Source: Deltaproteobacteria bacterium (GTDB lineage Bacteria; Myxococcota_A; Polyangia; Palsa-1104; JAEUJZ01). From it: a stretch of 9,823 bases of DNA. This document shows positions 1 through 6,293 of this stretch, one piece after another. The stretch is from NCBI GenBank assembly GCA_017990795.1, contig JAGNNG010000037.1, forward strand, positions 1 through 9,823. Reading direction: 5' to 3'. The notes under the pieces are model-generated. The model saw only the letters and a list, made by a program, of their open reading frames with translations. It was not told the origin of the DNA and searched no databases. How positions within the stretch are numbered: the stretch's first letter is position 1; every line of letters starts with the position of its first letter. The translations under genes were made by a program, and so were the position numbers.

Positions 1-617
1 CTGCCTACCGAAGCTGCGTAAGCGCTGGCTCCTGTCTTGCCCCTTTGTCCCTACGCTGCACCCAGGACACCGCCACATGGAGTGAGCAGCCCGCAGACAA
101 GGAGTCTTTTCCCATCAACTGTCTGCAGTGGGAGGAAGCCGATGCCGCATGCAAGTTCTTGGGCGGACGCCTACCTACGGAAGCGGAGTGGGAAAAGGCT
201 GCGCGCGGATATGCTCGACGCTCCTTTGCTTGGGGACGCGCTGCTCCTATCGGCTGCGACCAGGGCGTCAACTGGGCCGGAATCGGCTGCCTAGGCAAGC
301 TCTGGGAGGCGCAGAGCCTCAGCCGTCCGGGAGCCATGCTCTCCAGCGCAGCCAAGGCGGTCGACATGGCCGGAAATGTCTGGGAATGGACCGCAGACTA
401 CTACGCACCCGATTCCTATCTTGGCTGCAAGAGCGGCTGCCTCGATCCTCAAGTAACCACTCCCGGCATCCTGCGTTCCCGTCGCGGCGGCGGCTTCATG
501 AGCGCTACTATCAAAGAGCTTCGCACCTACTTCCGTGACTTTGATCGACCCGCCAATCGCTACGATGGCAATGGCGCCCGCTGTGTCTTTCCCGCTCCTT
601 TGATCCCGCGCAGTTAG
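1..617 (+). CDS. SUMF1/FGE-like domain protein (formylglycine-generating enzyme family), 5'-truncated
   Basis: The reading frame is open to the left edge; the first complete codon is at 3 and the TAG stop at 615-617, leaving about 204 residues of the C-terminal part. Family signatures are clear in order: YRSCVSAGSC at the very start, PINCLQWEEADAAC, GGRLPTEAEWEKAARG and MAGNVWEWTADYY, followed by a terminal RRGGGF...ARCVF segment. These mark the FGE-sulfatase (SUMF1) fold, shared by sulfatase-activating enzymes, EgtB/PvdO-like proteins and many non-catalytic secreted proteins. In true FGE the two copper-binding cysteines lie shortly after the final GG motif, in a segment like SYCYRYRC. Here the matching stretch is KELRTYFRDFDRP, with no cysteine, so formylglycine-generating activity is unlikely. 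About ten other cysteines suggest disulfides and an exported protein, but any signal peptide lies outside the window. A TTG at 45 is not needed as a start because homology continues upstream of it. The family is certain; the function is unknown. Confidence 0.88.
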   Translation, partial: AYRSCVSAGSCLAPLSLRCTQDTATWSEQPADKESFPINCLQWEEADAACKFLGGRLPTEAEWEKAARGYARRSFAWGRAAPIGCDQGVNWAGIGCLGKLWEAQSLSRPGAMLSSAAKAVDMAGNVWEWTADYYAPDSYLGCKSGCLDPQVTTPGILRSRRGGGFMSATIKELRTYFRDFDRPANRYDGNGARCVFPAPLIPRS

Positions 618-1059
618 ACCCTCATTCCCCAAACTCGGTCGATTGCGAGCACGCTGGCTTGACTCGGTAAAGCAGCGCTGTAACTGGTCGTACGCGTGCC
701 CGATTCCGAAAGGTGACTGCCCGCAATTCCCAAGCCAATTTGTCGGGCCAAGGCCACAAAGGGAGCCTTTAGGACTGGGGTGTAAAGCCCCACCTGGAAG
801 ACTGAAAGCAAGCTAGGAATCCTCCCTTTGCTCTCGATAGGAGGCCTCTGGGACTGCAGGCACCGGTCTTGGGTATGCACTATCCACCGTCGCTGATTTT
901 GAAAAATATCCCTCCCTTTTGCGCTTTTCCGCTGGCAGCAGACTAATCGGTATGTCATTGCTGAAATGTAGATTCCGTTCCTAGTCTGTGCATCGACTTG
1001 CAGCTCATAAGATGGCGCAAAGGAAAGCAACAGGACTGCAGAATGGAAGCTCCCCATCA

Positions 1060-1107
1060 GCGACCGCTGCGGCAATCTTCCTCGGAAAATCAGCAGCGAA
1101 CGGTCGC
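1060..1107 (+). repeat. Bulged inverted repeat upstream of the M4 protease
   Basis: GCGACC-GCTGC (1060-1070) pairs with GCAGC-gaac-GGTCGC (1093-1107). This makes 11 base pairs with a 4-base bulge on the 3' side and a 22-base loop. It lies just upstream of the only -10-like box (TAAAAT, 1124-1129). If that promoter is right, the structure would act as a DNA operator rather than in the transcript; if transcription starts further upstream, it would be a leader hairpin. The pairing is seen directly; the role is a guess. Confidence 0.35.
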
Positions 1108-1167
1108 CAAGAACGGCACTGCATAAAATTTTCTCGCGTACTTTTACAAAAAAATATTCAGCAGTAT

Positions 1168-1173
1168 AGGAGG
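1168..1173 (+). promoter_or_regulatory. Ribosome binding site of the M4 protease gene
   Basis: AGGAGG is a perfect Shine-Dalgarno core, seven bases before the ATG at 1181. It fixes this start over the next in-frame ATG, at codon 14. It is the strongest ribosome binding site in the window and suggests high expression of the protease. Confidence 0.85.
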
Positions 1174-1180
1174 ACTCCTA

Positions 1181-3544
1181 ATGGCCCACAGGAAGACTTT
1201 TCAATTCTCGACCCGACTCATGAGCGCTACTTTTTGGGGAGTATGTGGACTGTCCTTAGCGACGGTAATCAGCCTCACTGCGTGCGTCTCGCAGCAGCTT
1301 GACTCGGCAGATTCCATTGATGAGCTACTGGCGACGCCGACCAATGTCAAAGGAGAGTCTCTGCGCACGCTCGGCTTTACCAGCGGCGCTGTGGACACAG
1401 CTTTGGGAGTGCCGGTTTACCTATCAGGGAGGATTCCGGCCAGCATCCAGCGCGGCGAAGACGCCCGCACATTCCTTCGCAATCACCTTGCGCAGAGCTT
1501 CCGCCTAGCGACAGCAAGCGACTTTGAGCTGCGCTCCGAGCGCACCGATGAGCAGGGACACCGCTACATCAAGCTTCGTCAGCTACACGCCGGGGTACCA
1601 GTCGAACAAGGCGAGGTCGTCGTCCAAGTAGCAGAGGATGGCGCAGTGCTGTCGGTGCTGGGACGTCCGCTTCCCCAACTGTCGCTGTCGACGCACGCGC
1701 AGCTAAGTGGAAACGTGGCCTTGAACCGGGCGCTGGATCGACTGGCCAAAGCCGGCGAGCGCAAGATTCATGAGCAGCCCAAGCTGATGATCTTCACCTC
1801 CAGCGAAGGCCGCCCAGCCCTGGCTTATCACGCCGCCGTTGAATACCAAGGCCAGGAAGGCACTGCGCTTGAGGATCTGTACGTGGACGCCAGCTCGGGT
1901 GCGGTGCTGGCGCAGGTATCGCGTATCCACACTGGGCTCTCGCGCACAATTTATGACGGCAAGAACGCCTGCCTCAGCACTGGTAGTGAGCTTCCCGGCA
2001 CGCTCCTGTTTAGCGAAGGTGGGTCATCGACCAATGCCTCTGCGCAGGCGGCCTACAACAACACCGGCACCACCTATGCGTTCTACAAAAACTTCTTTGG
2101 CCGCGACTCCTACGACAACGCAGGAGCACCGCTAGTGTCGTCGGTGAACTTCCAGTTCAGCACCGGCTTTAGCTGCACCGGCGCCAACGCGGCCTGGCTT
2201 GGCGACCCTTACAAGCAGATGGTGTACGGCGAAGGAGACACCAGCACCTTCAAGCCACTGGCTCTATCGCTAGACGTCACCGCCCATGAGCTCACCCACG
2301 CGGTCACCAACTTGACCTCCAACTTGACCTATCGCGACGAGTCAGGCGCGCTCAACGAAGCCATGAGTGACATCTTTGGCAACGTGACCGAGGCCTGGAA
2401 GGCATCCGGTGGTACCGCGACCAGCAACCCGGCCAGCATCACCGCATCGGCAAAGACCTGGAAGGTTGGCGAAGAAATCGCCAAGCCGGGCCTAGCAGGC
2501 GGCGCGCTGCGCTTCATGAACAACCCCACTGCCGACAGCTACAGCAAGGACTACTACCCAGAGCGCATCACCGGCACCTCGGACAACGGCGGCGTGCATG
2601 GCAACAGCGGCATCGCCAACCTGGCGTTCTACCTGCTGAGCCAAGGCGGCACGCACCCTCGCGGCAAGACCACCGGGGCCGTGACCGGTATCGGCATCGC
2701 CAAGGCCGCCCAGATCTTTTACACCGCGAACACGAGCTTGCTCACCTCTAGCGCCACGTTTCTGGATGCGCGCAATGCGACGGCACAGGCTGCTAAGACC
2801 GCATTTGGGGACTGCTCTGCCGAGTGGCAAAACACCCACAAGGCCTGGGATGCCGTCGGAGTTCCCGGCACTTGGACGCGCTGCGGCACCGGTGACACGC
2901 AGGCCCCAACGGTCAGCATCACTGCACCGACCGCAGGTAGCACCGTCTCGGGAGCCAGTGTCGCCGTGTCTGCCAGCGCAATGGACAACGTAGGCGTCAC
3001 GTCCGTCGAGTTCTATCGCGGCACCGCCCTGATTGGCACTGACACCACCGCGCCATACGCTGTGACTTGGGATAGCACCAGCGCCGCCAACGGCAGCTAC
3101 GCCATCACCGCGAAAGCCAAAGATGCGGCGGGCAATGTAGGAACATCCTCAGCGGTCAGCGTCACCGTCAACAACAGTGGCGGCGGCACCACCCAAAACG
3201 AAGCTGAGCCCAACGGCTCCTTCGCCCAAGCCAACACCGTCAGCACCAAGGGCACCACGGTCAGTGGCTTTGTCAGCAGCAGCACCGACAAGGACTACTT
3301 CAAGGTCATGGTCCCCGCTGGCGCAACGCTCAGCGCAGTCTTGACGCCGCCCGCAACGTCCGACTTTGATCTGTATGTCTTTAACGCAGCACAAACTCAG
3401 GTCGCCAAGTCCACGAAAGGCACCGGTCTGGTCGATTCTGCCTCGGTAAAAAATACCGGCGCTGCGCAGTACTACTACATCCACGTCATCGCCTATAGCG
3501 GCGCATCGACGACCAATGGCTACAAGCTCAAGCTGACCTGGTAA
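1181..3544 (+). CDS. M4 family (thermolysin-like) metalloprotease, lipoprotein with Ig-like and PPC domains
   Basis: This 787-residue protein is a zinc endopeptidase precursor. The basic N-terminus and hydrophobic stretch end in the lipobox LTAC with Cys35, so signal peptidase II processing and lipid anchoring are likely. Residues about 50-245 are an FTP/PepSY-type propeptide (YIKLRQLHAGVPVEQGEVVV at 129-148), which in this family inhibits and folds the enzyme and is removed autocatalytically. The catalytic domain spans about 250-565: HELTH at 369-373 gives two zinc ligands and the general base, Glu393 in ALNEAMSD is the third ligand, and His473 in GGVHGNSG matches the thermolysin transition-state histidine. 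All key residues are intact. A bacterial Ig-like domain follows (about 575-665), then a Gly/Thr linker and a PPC domain (about 674-787), modules usually found on secreted proteases and often trimmed. It is probably a nutritional or predatory protease and is transcribed alone. The family call is certain; surface anchoring is inferred from the lipobox. Confidence 0.96.
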   Translation: MAHRKTFQFSTRLMSATFWGVCGLSLATVISLTACVSQQLDSADSIDELLATPTNVKGESLRTLGFTSGAVDTALGVPVYLSGRIPASIQRGEDARTFLRNHLAQSFRLATASDFELRSERTDEQGHRYIKLRQLHAGVPVEQGEVVVQVAEDGAVLSVLGRPLPQLSLSTHAQLSGNVALNRALDRLAKAGERKIHEQPKLMIFTSSEGRPALAYHAAVEYQGQEGTALEDLYVDASSGAVLAQVSRIHTGLSRTIYDGKNACLSTGSELPGTLLFSEGGSSTNASAQAAYNNTGTTYAFYKNFFGRDSYDNAGAPLVSSVNFQFSTGFSCTGANAAWLGDPYKQMVYGEGDTSTFKPLALSLDVTAHELTHAVTNLTSNLTYRDESGALNEAMSDIFGNVTEAWKASGGTATSNPASITASAKTWKVGEEIAKPGLAGGALRFMNNPTADSYSKDYYPERITGTSDNGGVHGNSGIANLAFYLLSQGGTHPRGKTTGAVTGIGIAKAAQIFYTANTSLLTSSATFLDARNATAQAAKTAFGDCSAEWQNTHKAWDAVGVPGTWTRCGTGDTQAPTVSITAPTAGSTVSGASVAVSASAMDNVGVTSVEFYRGTALIGTDTTAPYAVTWDSTSAANGSYAITAKAKDAAGNVGTSSAVSVTVNNSGGGTTQNEAEPNGSFAQANTVSTKGTTVSGFVSSSTDKDYFKVMVPAGATLSAVLTPPATSDFDLYVFNAAQTQVAKSTKGTGLVDSASVKNTGAAQYYYIHVIAYSGASTTNGYKLKLTW

Positions 3545-3556
3545 GCACACTGCTCC

Positions 3557-3591
3557 GAGGGAGCGCACGAAAAATTCCCGTGTGCTCCCTC
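3557..3591 (+). terminator. Strong hairpin after the M4 protease, probable terminator
   Basis: Twelve bases past the stop, GAGGGAGCGCACG (3557-3569) pairs with CGTGTGCTCCCTC (3579-3591). The 13-bp stem has one G-U pair and a 9-base loop. No T-run follows directly; the nearest is CTATTTTTC about 20 bases further on, so this is not a textbook intrinsic terminator and may instead protect the 3' end. AGCACAC (3544-3550) can pair with GTGTGCT (3580-3586) and so competes with the main stem. On the opposite strand the A-rich loop gives no terminator signal. Confidence 0.6.
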
Positions 3592-3739
3592 CCCGCTCTC
3601 CCACGCACCTTCTATTTTTCTCGCGGTCGCCTTTCCACTCTCTTCTCCCCTTGCTTGCCGAAGCTCATGACGTGCCCAGCCTGGCGCTCAAGTCGCAGCA
3701 CAGCTGGCTTTCACGCGACAAAAATTTCTTGCCTGTACG

Positions 3740-3771
3740 GCCATGTAGGATAATGTCATCTACGACATGGC
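3740..3771 (+). promoter_or_regulatory. Possible promoter -10 box inside an inverted repeat
   Basis: GATAAT (3749-3754) matches five of six bases of the -10 consensus and lies after an AT-rich patch (CAAAAATTTCTTG, ending at 3732). No -35 box sits at ideal spacing; TTGCCT lies only 14 bases away. The box is enclosed by GCCATGT (3740-3746) and ACATGGC (3765-3771), a perfect 7-base inverted repeat, with GTAG/CTAC as a partial inner extension. A repressor site over a promoter would look like this. It could serve the gene at 4012, though the leader would be about 250 bases. Confidence 0.3.
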
Positions 3772-3906
3772 ACTGCGTTGCACTCGCGCCAACCGACTGC
3801 ATAACCGCGAAGCGCACTACGCACTTCACGAGGCAAGGCGACGCTGTATGTCCCCCTCGCCCCCGCAAACTTCTTGGGCTTTTGCGCCTAAGAGCAGCGG
3901 GCACGA

Positions 3907-3919
3907 TTGTTGCCAACAA
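3907..3919. repeat. Perfect 13-base palindrome TTGTTG-C-CAACAA
   Basis: Two 6-base arms flank a single central base, ending 92 bases before the start of the small membrane protein gene. The symmetry suits a dimeric DNA-binding protein, but one short palindrome of this length can arise by chance and no second copy was seen nearby. Confidence 0.3.
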
Positions 3920-4011
3920 CTCAACCTGAAGCCAGCCGTCACGCAAGTACTGCGGCTTCGCAAGCGACGCGTGCGCAGCTTTACTCGCACCAACTTGGGA
4001 GGGCCATCAGC

Positions 4012-4179
4012 ATGGCGCTCGTATTGGTAGACACCCTCATCGACAAATGCCCCAGCTGGGGCTACCTGCTGCTGCTCCTGGTGGCCAGTGCCGGCTCGAT
4101 CTTCCTGGCCGGAGTAGGTATGCGCGTGGCGTCCCGGCTGCTATCCCGGATGCGTCGTCTCACGAGCTTTGCCGGCTAA
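4012..4179 (+). CDS. Small single-pass membrane protein (55 aa), function unknown
   Basis: The ATG at 4012 is preceded by GGGAGGG (3997-4003) at eight bases, a strong ribosome binding site, and the frame ends at TAA 4177-4179. The 55-residue product has a short N-terminal segment (MALVLVDTLIDKCPSWG), then a hydrophobic stretch of about 20 residues (YLLLLLVASAGSIFLAGVGM) and a basic tail with four arginines (RVASRLLSRMRR). The positive-inside rule predicts an outside N-terminus and a cytoplasmic tail. A single cysteine (Cys13) and a CPSWG turn precede the helix. I recognise no family. The ribosome binding site together with a clean membrane helix makes it more likely real than chance. It stands alone, converging on the zinc-ribbon/GYF gene. 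A longer version starting upstream in the same frame is possible, but no better ribosome binding site supports it. Confidence 0.6.
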   Translation: MALVLVDTLIDKCPSWGYLLLLLVASAGSIFLAGVGMRVASRLLSRMRRLTSFAG

Positions 4180-4469
4180 AGCGAAACACAACCGACCGCA
4201 CCACCGCACAGAACGCCTCGGCGACTGCTGCTACCGCTACCTGCCCACCCTGCCCTAGCTGCTATCCCGCTAATTTCACATATTTTTTAAGCACTAGCGA
4301 CCGCACAAGATCGCTTTTCAACTGCGCAATCAGCAAAAATATCCTGCTATTTCCTGCGCTTGCTCGATTTGCACATAAGCCAACACGGTAAACCCAAGAG
4401 CCAATCAAATCTCTTTGAGTTATCGCTATGTAGCGAACTCATCACCTAACCATCTGAGATCTTATGTGG
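4180..4469. other. Intergenic region between converging genes
   Basis: This AT-richer stretch carries no gene I can support. AGCGA (4296-4300) and TCGCT (4311-4315), followed by TTT, form a weak 5-bp terminator-like hairpin for the small gene ending at 4179. A stronger element lies at 4417-4440: GAGT-TA-TCGCT pairs with AGCGA-ACTC, giving a 9-bp stem with a 2-base bulge and a tight ATGT loop. No T-run follows it on either strand. Confidence 0.45.
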
Positions 4470-4506
4470 AAAAGAAAAACGCCCAGACTCACAAGGAATC
4501 TGGGCG
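4470..4506 (-). terminator. Rho-independent terminator of the zinc-ribbon/GYF gene
   Basis: Read on the minus strand, CGCCCAGA (4506-4499) and TCTGGGCG (4487-4480) form an 8-bp GC-rich stem with an 11-base loop. A T-rich tail, TTTTTCTTTTCC, follows at once (4479-4468). It lies about 40 bases past the stop of the gene ending at 4545. This is the clearest intrinsic terminator in the window, and it works only in the minus direction. Confidence 0.9.
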
Positions 4507-4544
4507 CTCTTGAGATGCTGGCTGGCTGAAGCCAGCGTGGAGGC

Positions 4545-6275
4545 TTACCGAACGATGAACGGATAGGTCAGCGAGATTGGGTCGCCGCTAAACTCGGGGA
4601 ACTTGGTGGCCTTGACTGCCTTGGAGACGCAATCGGCACCAGCACCCGTGACGTTGGCATCGCTCACCTTGCCGTTGCGGCCAATCGTCAGCTTCACCAT
4701 GTAGGTGCCCGAGGCGCCCTGATCCTTGCACGGACCGACGTTGGCATTTTTCAAGGCGCCCTTGATCTCGGACATCGACAGCTGCTCGGGCAAGTCCTTC
4801 TTGGCGGCAGCCGACGGCTTGCCACCAGAACCACTGCTAGCGGTGTCAAGCAGCGAGTCCAGATCGTCCTTGGCCTTGGCCGGAGCCTTGGGCTTGGGCG
4901 GATCAGCCTTCGGCGGAGGCGGCGCAATGTCCGGCTCTTTCTCGGCTTTGGCAGCGGGCTTGTCACCCTTCTCAGGCTTGTCACCCTTGGCAGGCTTCTC
5001 GCCCTTTGACTTGCCACTCTTGGAAGAGCCACTGCCCGTCTCCGCTGGAGTGGAAGGCTTGGTTGCGGGCTCGGTCGTCTTGGTCGTGTTCGCCGCGGGC
5101 GTGGTCTTAGTGGCTGAATCGGTAGCGGAAGTGCCCACTGTCGTGCCAGGACCTGGATTGGTCGTCGGCGTTTCAGGCTTAACAGTAGCGCCAACGCCCG
5201 TCGTCGGCCCGGTGGCAACCACTGGCTGCGTGGGCGACTGCAGGTAGATGACCAAGAAGACGATCATGCCAACGATCATCAGACCGCCGACTGCGACTAG
5301 GCCAAAGACCCACTTGGGCACGCCCTGAGGCTCTGCGGTCGGAATCAGTACGTTAGTCGCGACCGGCGCAAACACGGGGGCAATGTCACCACCCATCAGG
5401 ATGTCTGGGCCACGATTCATCCCAGCACTGCCCTGATTGTTGGTCGACAGTGTTGCCGCTGCCATGGCGCGGATGTCGATTAGACCGGAAGCCTCGCTCT
5501 GAGCATGAGCGTAGCCAGGCTTGTCCTGCTGTCGGCTACTGCCACTGCTGCCGCTGCTGCCCCCGGCATCGCCACTCGGCCCAGCCAGCGCCGACAAGTT
5601 GTTCAGCGAGAACAAGACCGAGTTCTCACTGCGAGCGCCCTTCATGGACTGCCCGCCGCCCATATCACCAGCGCTAGCATTGTGCGGCTCGTACGAGCCT
5701 AGCCCTGCAGCGCTATCCGCCATCAAGGTTGCGGCGGCAGGGGACGCAGCCCGCACCGCAGGCTCGTTACGAGCGGGTGCGGCGCCACCAAAGAGATCGG
5801 CACCTGGCGATGCTGCAGGCTCGGAAGCTGCAGCTTGACGCTCAGCCGGCTCAGACTTCCGCGTCGCCTGAGCGTCGCCCGCCTTGCCAGCAAAGTCCGC
5901 CTTGAACTCGTCGATGGCCGACAGCTTTAGCCAGTCGTCAAAGCCTTCCTTCCAGCCATAGGTGTCGGCGTCAGCCTGTCCGGCCTTGACCTTGCCGCGA
6001 ACCTCGTCAGCCGTCATCGGGCCGACCTGCTCGCGATCGATCACCAGATGCCAGACTGAATCGGTGCCGGCAGCAGGCTCAGCGGCAGCAGCCGGTGCAT
6101 CCTGAGCAGCAGCGCCGTCGGGAACTTGCTGCCCAGCTGAGCTGGCCTCGCCGCCACCCTTGTTCACCACAATGATGTGGCTGCACTTCTTGCATCGAAT
6201 CTTGAACGCCTTGCCGCTGACCTTCTCATCGGCAATTTGGTACTTGGTGGCGCAGTTGTCGCACACGATTTTCAT
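4545..6275 (-). CDS. Zinc-ribbon / GYF / TonB-like trans-envelope protein, AgmX (GltJ)-like
   Basis: This 576-residue protein has the layout of the AgmX/GltJ group. An MJ0042-type zinc ribbon has CxxC pairs at Cys5/Cys8 and Cys28/Cys31. A GYF-like domain spans about 75-120 (VWHLVIDREQVGPMTADEV, GWKEGFDDWLKL). A disordered Ala/Ser/Gly-rich stretch runs from 130 to 318, then a membrane helix at about 321-345. A Thr/Pro/Lys-rich periplasmic linker (350-490) leads to a TonB-like C-terminal domain (about 492-576) ending in YPFIVR. Cys516 and Cys549 in that domain could form a disulfide. In Myxococcus xanthus, GltJ/AgmX carries such domains and works in the gliding-motility complex, its cytoplasmic part acting in regulator binding. 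Many myxobacterial paralogues share the layout, so a motility role is not shown here. Inside the disordered stretch, SVLFSLNNLSAL (219-230) and SGLIDIRAMAA (263-273) look like ordered docking motifs. The GAGGG ribosome binding site is rather far (12 bases) from the ATG. The gene lies 120 bases after purA on the same strand. Confidence 0.88.
   Translation of the reverse strand: MKIVCDNCATKYQIADEKVSGKAFKIRCKKCSHIIVVNKGGGEASSAGQQVPDGAAAQDAPAAAAEPAAGTDSVWHLVIDREQVGPMTADEVRGKVKAGQADADTYGWKEGFDDWLKLSAIDEFKADFAGKAGDAQATRKSEPAERQAAASEPAASPGADLFGGAAPARNEPAVRAASPAAATLMADSAAGLGSYEPHNASAGDMGGGQSMKGARSENSVLFSLNNLSALAGPSGDAGGSSGSSGSSRQQDKPGYAHAQSEASGLIDIRAMAAATLSTNNQGSAGMNRGPDILMGGDIAPVFAPVATNVLIPTAEPQGVPKWVFGLVAVGGLMIVGMIVFLVIYLQSPTQPVVATGPTTGVGATVKPETPTTNPGPGTTVGTSATDSATKTTPAANTTKTTEPATKPSTPAETGSGSSKSGKSKGEKPAKGDKPEKGDKPAAKAEKEPDIAPPPPKADPPKPKAPAKAKDDLDSLLDTASSGSGGKPSAAAKKDLPEQLSMSEIKGALKNANVGPCKDQGASGTYMVKLTIGRNGKVSDANVTGAGADCVSKAVKATKFPEFSGDPISLTYPFIVR
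4957..5010 (-). repeat. Three tandem 18-base units in the lysine-rich linker
   Basis: Three head-to-tail copies (4957-4974, 4975-4992, 4993-5010) begin GGCTTGTCACCCTT, GGCTTGTCACCCTT and GGCTTCTCGCCCTT on the plus strand. They encode a six-residue repeat of the form KGDKPE/KGDKPA/KGEKPA in the periplasmic linker of the AgmX-like protein. The first two are nearly identical, pointing to recent duplication. Copy number probably tunes linker length and varies between strains. Confidence 0.75.
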
Positions 6276-6293
6276 GTTGGAAGTATTCCCTCT

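Larger units (their letters stand above)
618..1180. other. Intergenic region with leader-like structure
   Basis: This 563-base stretch holds no convincing gene. The only long open frame, on the minus strand (614-1075), resembles no family and has no ribosome binding site that I can see. The region becomes AT-rich towards its right end, as expected of a promoter. A TAAAAT at 1124-1129 could be a -10 box, giving a leader of about 45 bases for the protease gene, but I find no good -35 box. Two structures stand out. One is a 9-base perfect inverted repeat, CAAAGGGAG (757-765) with CTCCCTTTG (822-830), enclosing a small TGGGG/CCCCA hairpin (776-792). The other is the bulged hairpin at 1060-1107, listed separately. 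No terminator is obvious after the gene ending at 617. Confidence 0.5.
3592..4011. other. Intergenic region upstream of the small membrane protein gene
   Basis: No convincing gene is seen here. The open frames crossing this stretch on both strands are rich in Arg, Ser, Cys and His, lack ribosome binding sites and overlap one another, as expected of non-coding DNA. The left part (3592-3660) is pyrimidine-rich on this strand. The middle holds a GATAAT box inside an inverted repeat (3740-3771). Further right are a CGCAAA/TTTGCG hairpin (3864-3886) and the palindrome at 3907-3919. A long untranslated leader or a small RNA starting near 3760 is conceivable. Confidence 0.4.

Noticed and set aside
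1..21. LPTEAA in frame 1, resembling the LPTEAEW motif at about 170-190
   Set aside because: It stops at once at TAA. Frame 3 carries the proper family sequence here (YRSCVSAGSC), so the likeness is chance rather than a duplicated domain or frameshift.
614..1075. 153-residue minus-strand frame in the gap before the protease
   Set aside because: No ribosome binding site, no recognisable family, composition like random translation, and it crosses the inverted repeats of a non-coding stretch.
1143..1170. TTTACA and TATAGG with 16-base spacing just before the protease start
   Set aside because: The would-be -10 box overlaps the Shine-Dalgarno sequence, so a transcript from it would lack the strong ribosome binding site.
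3149..3604. 151-residue minus-strand frame over the protease C-terminus
   Set aside because: Antisense to the intact Ig-like/PPC coding region; it starts in the terminator hairpin region and has no support.
3767..4030. 87-residue plus-strand frame before the small membrane gene
   Set aside because: No ribosome binding site before its ATG, Arg/His/Cys-rich composition, and it overlaps the better-supported small gene in another frame.
4726..5247. 173-residue plus-strand frame rich in Val, Gly and Ser
   Set aside because: It lies antisense to the Thr/Pro/Lys-rich linker of the AgmX-like gene; its composition is the mirror of that low-complexity coding sequence.
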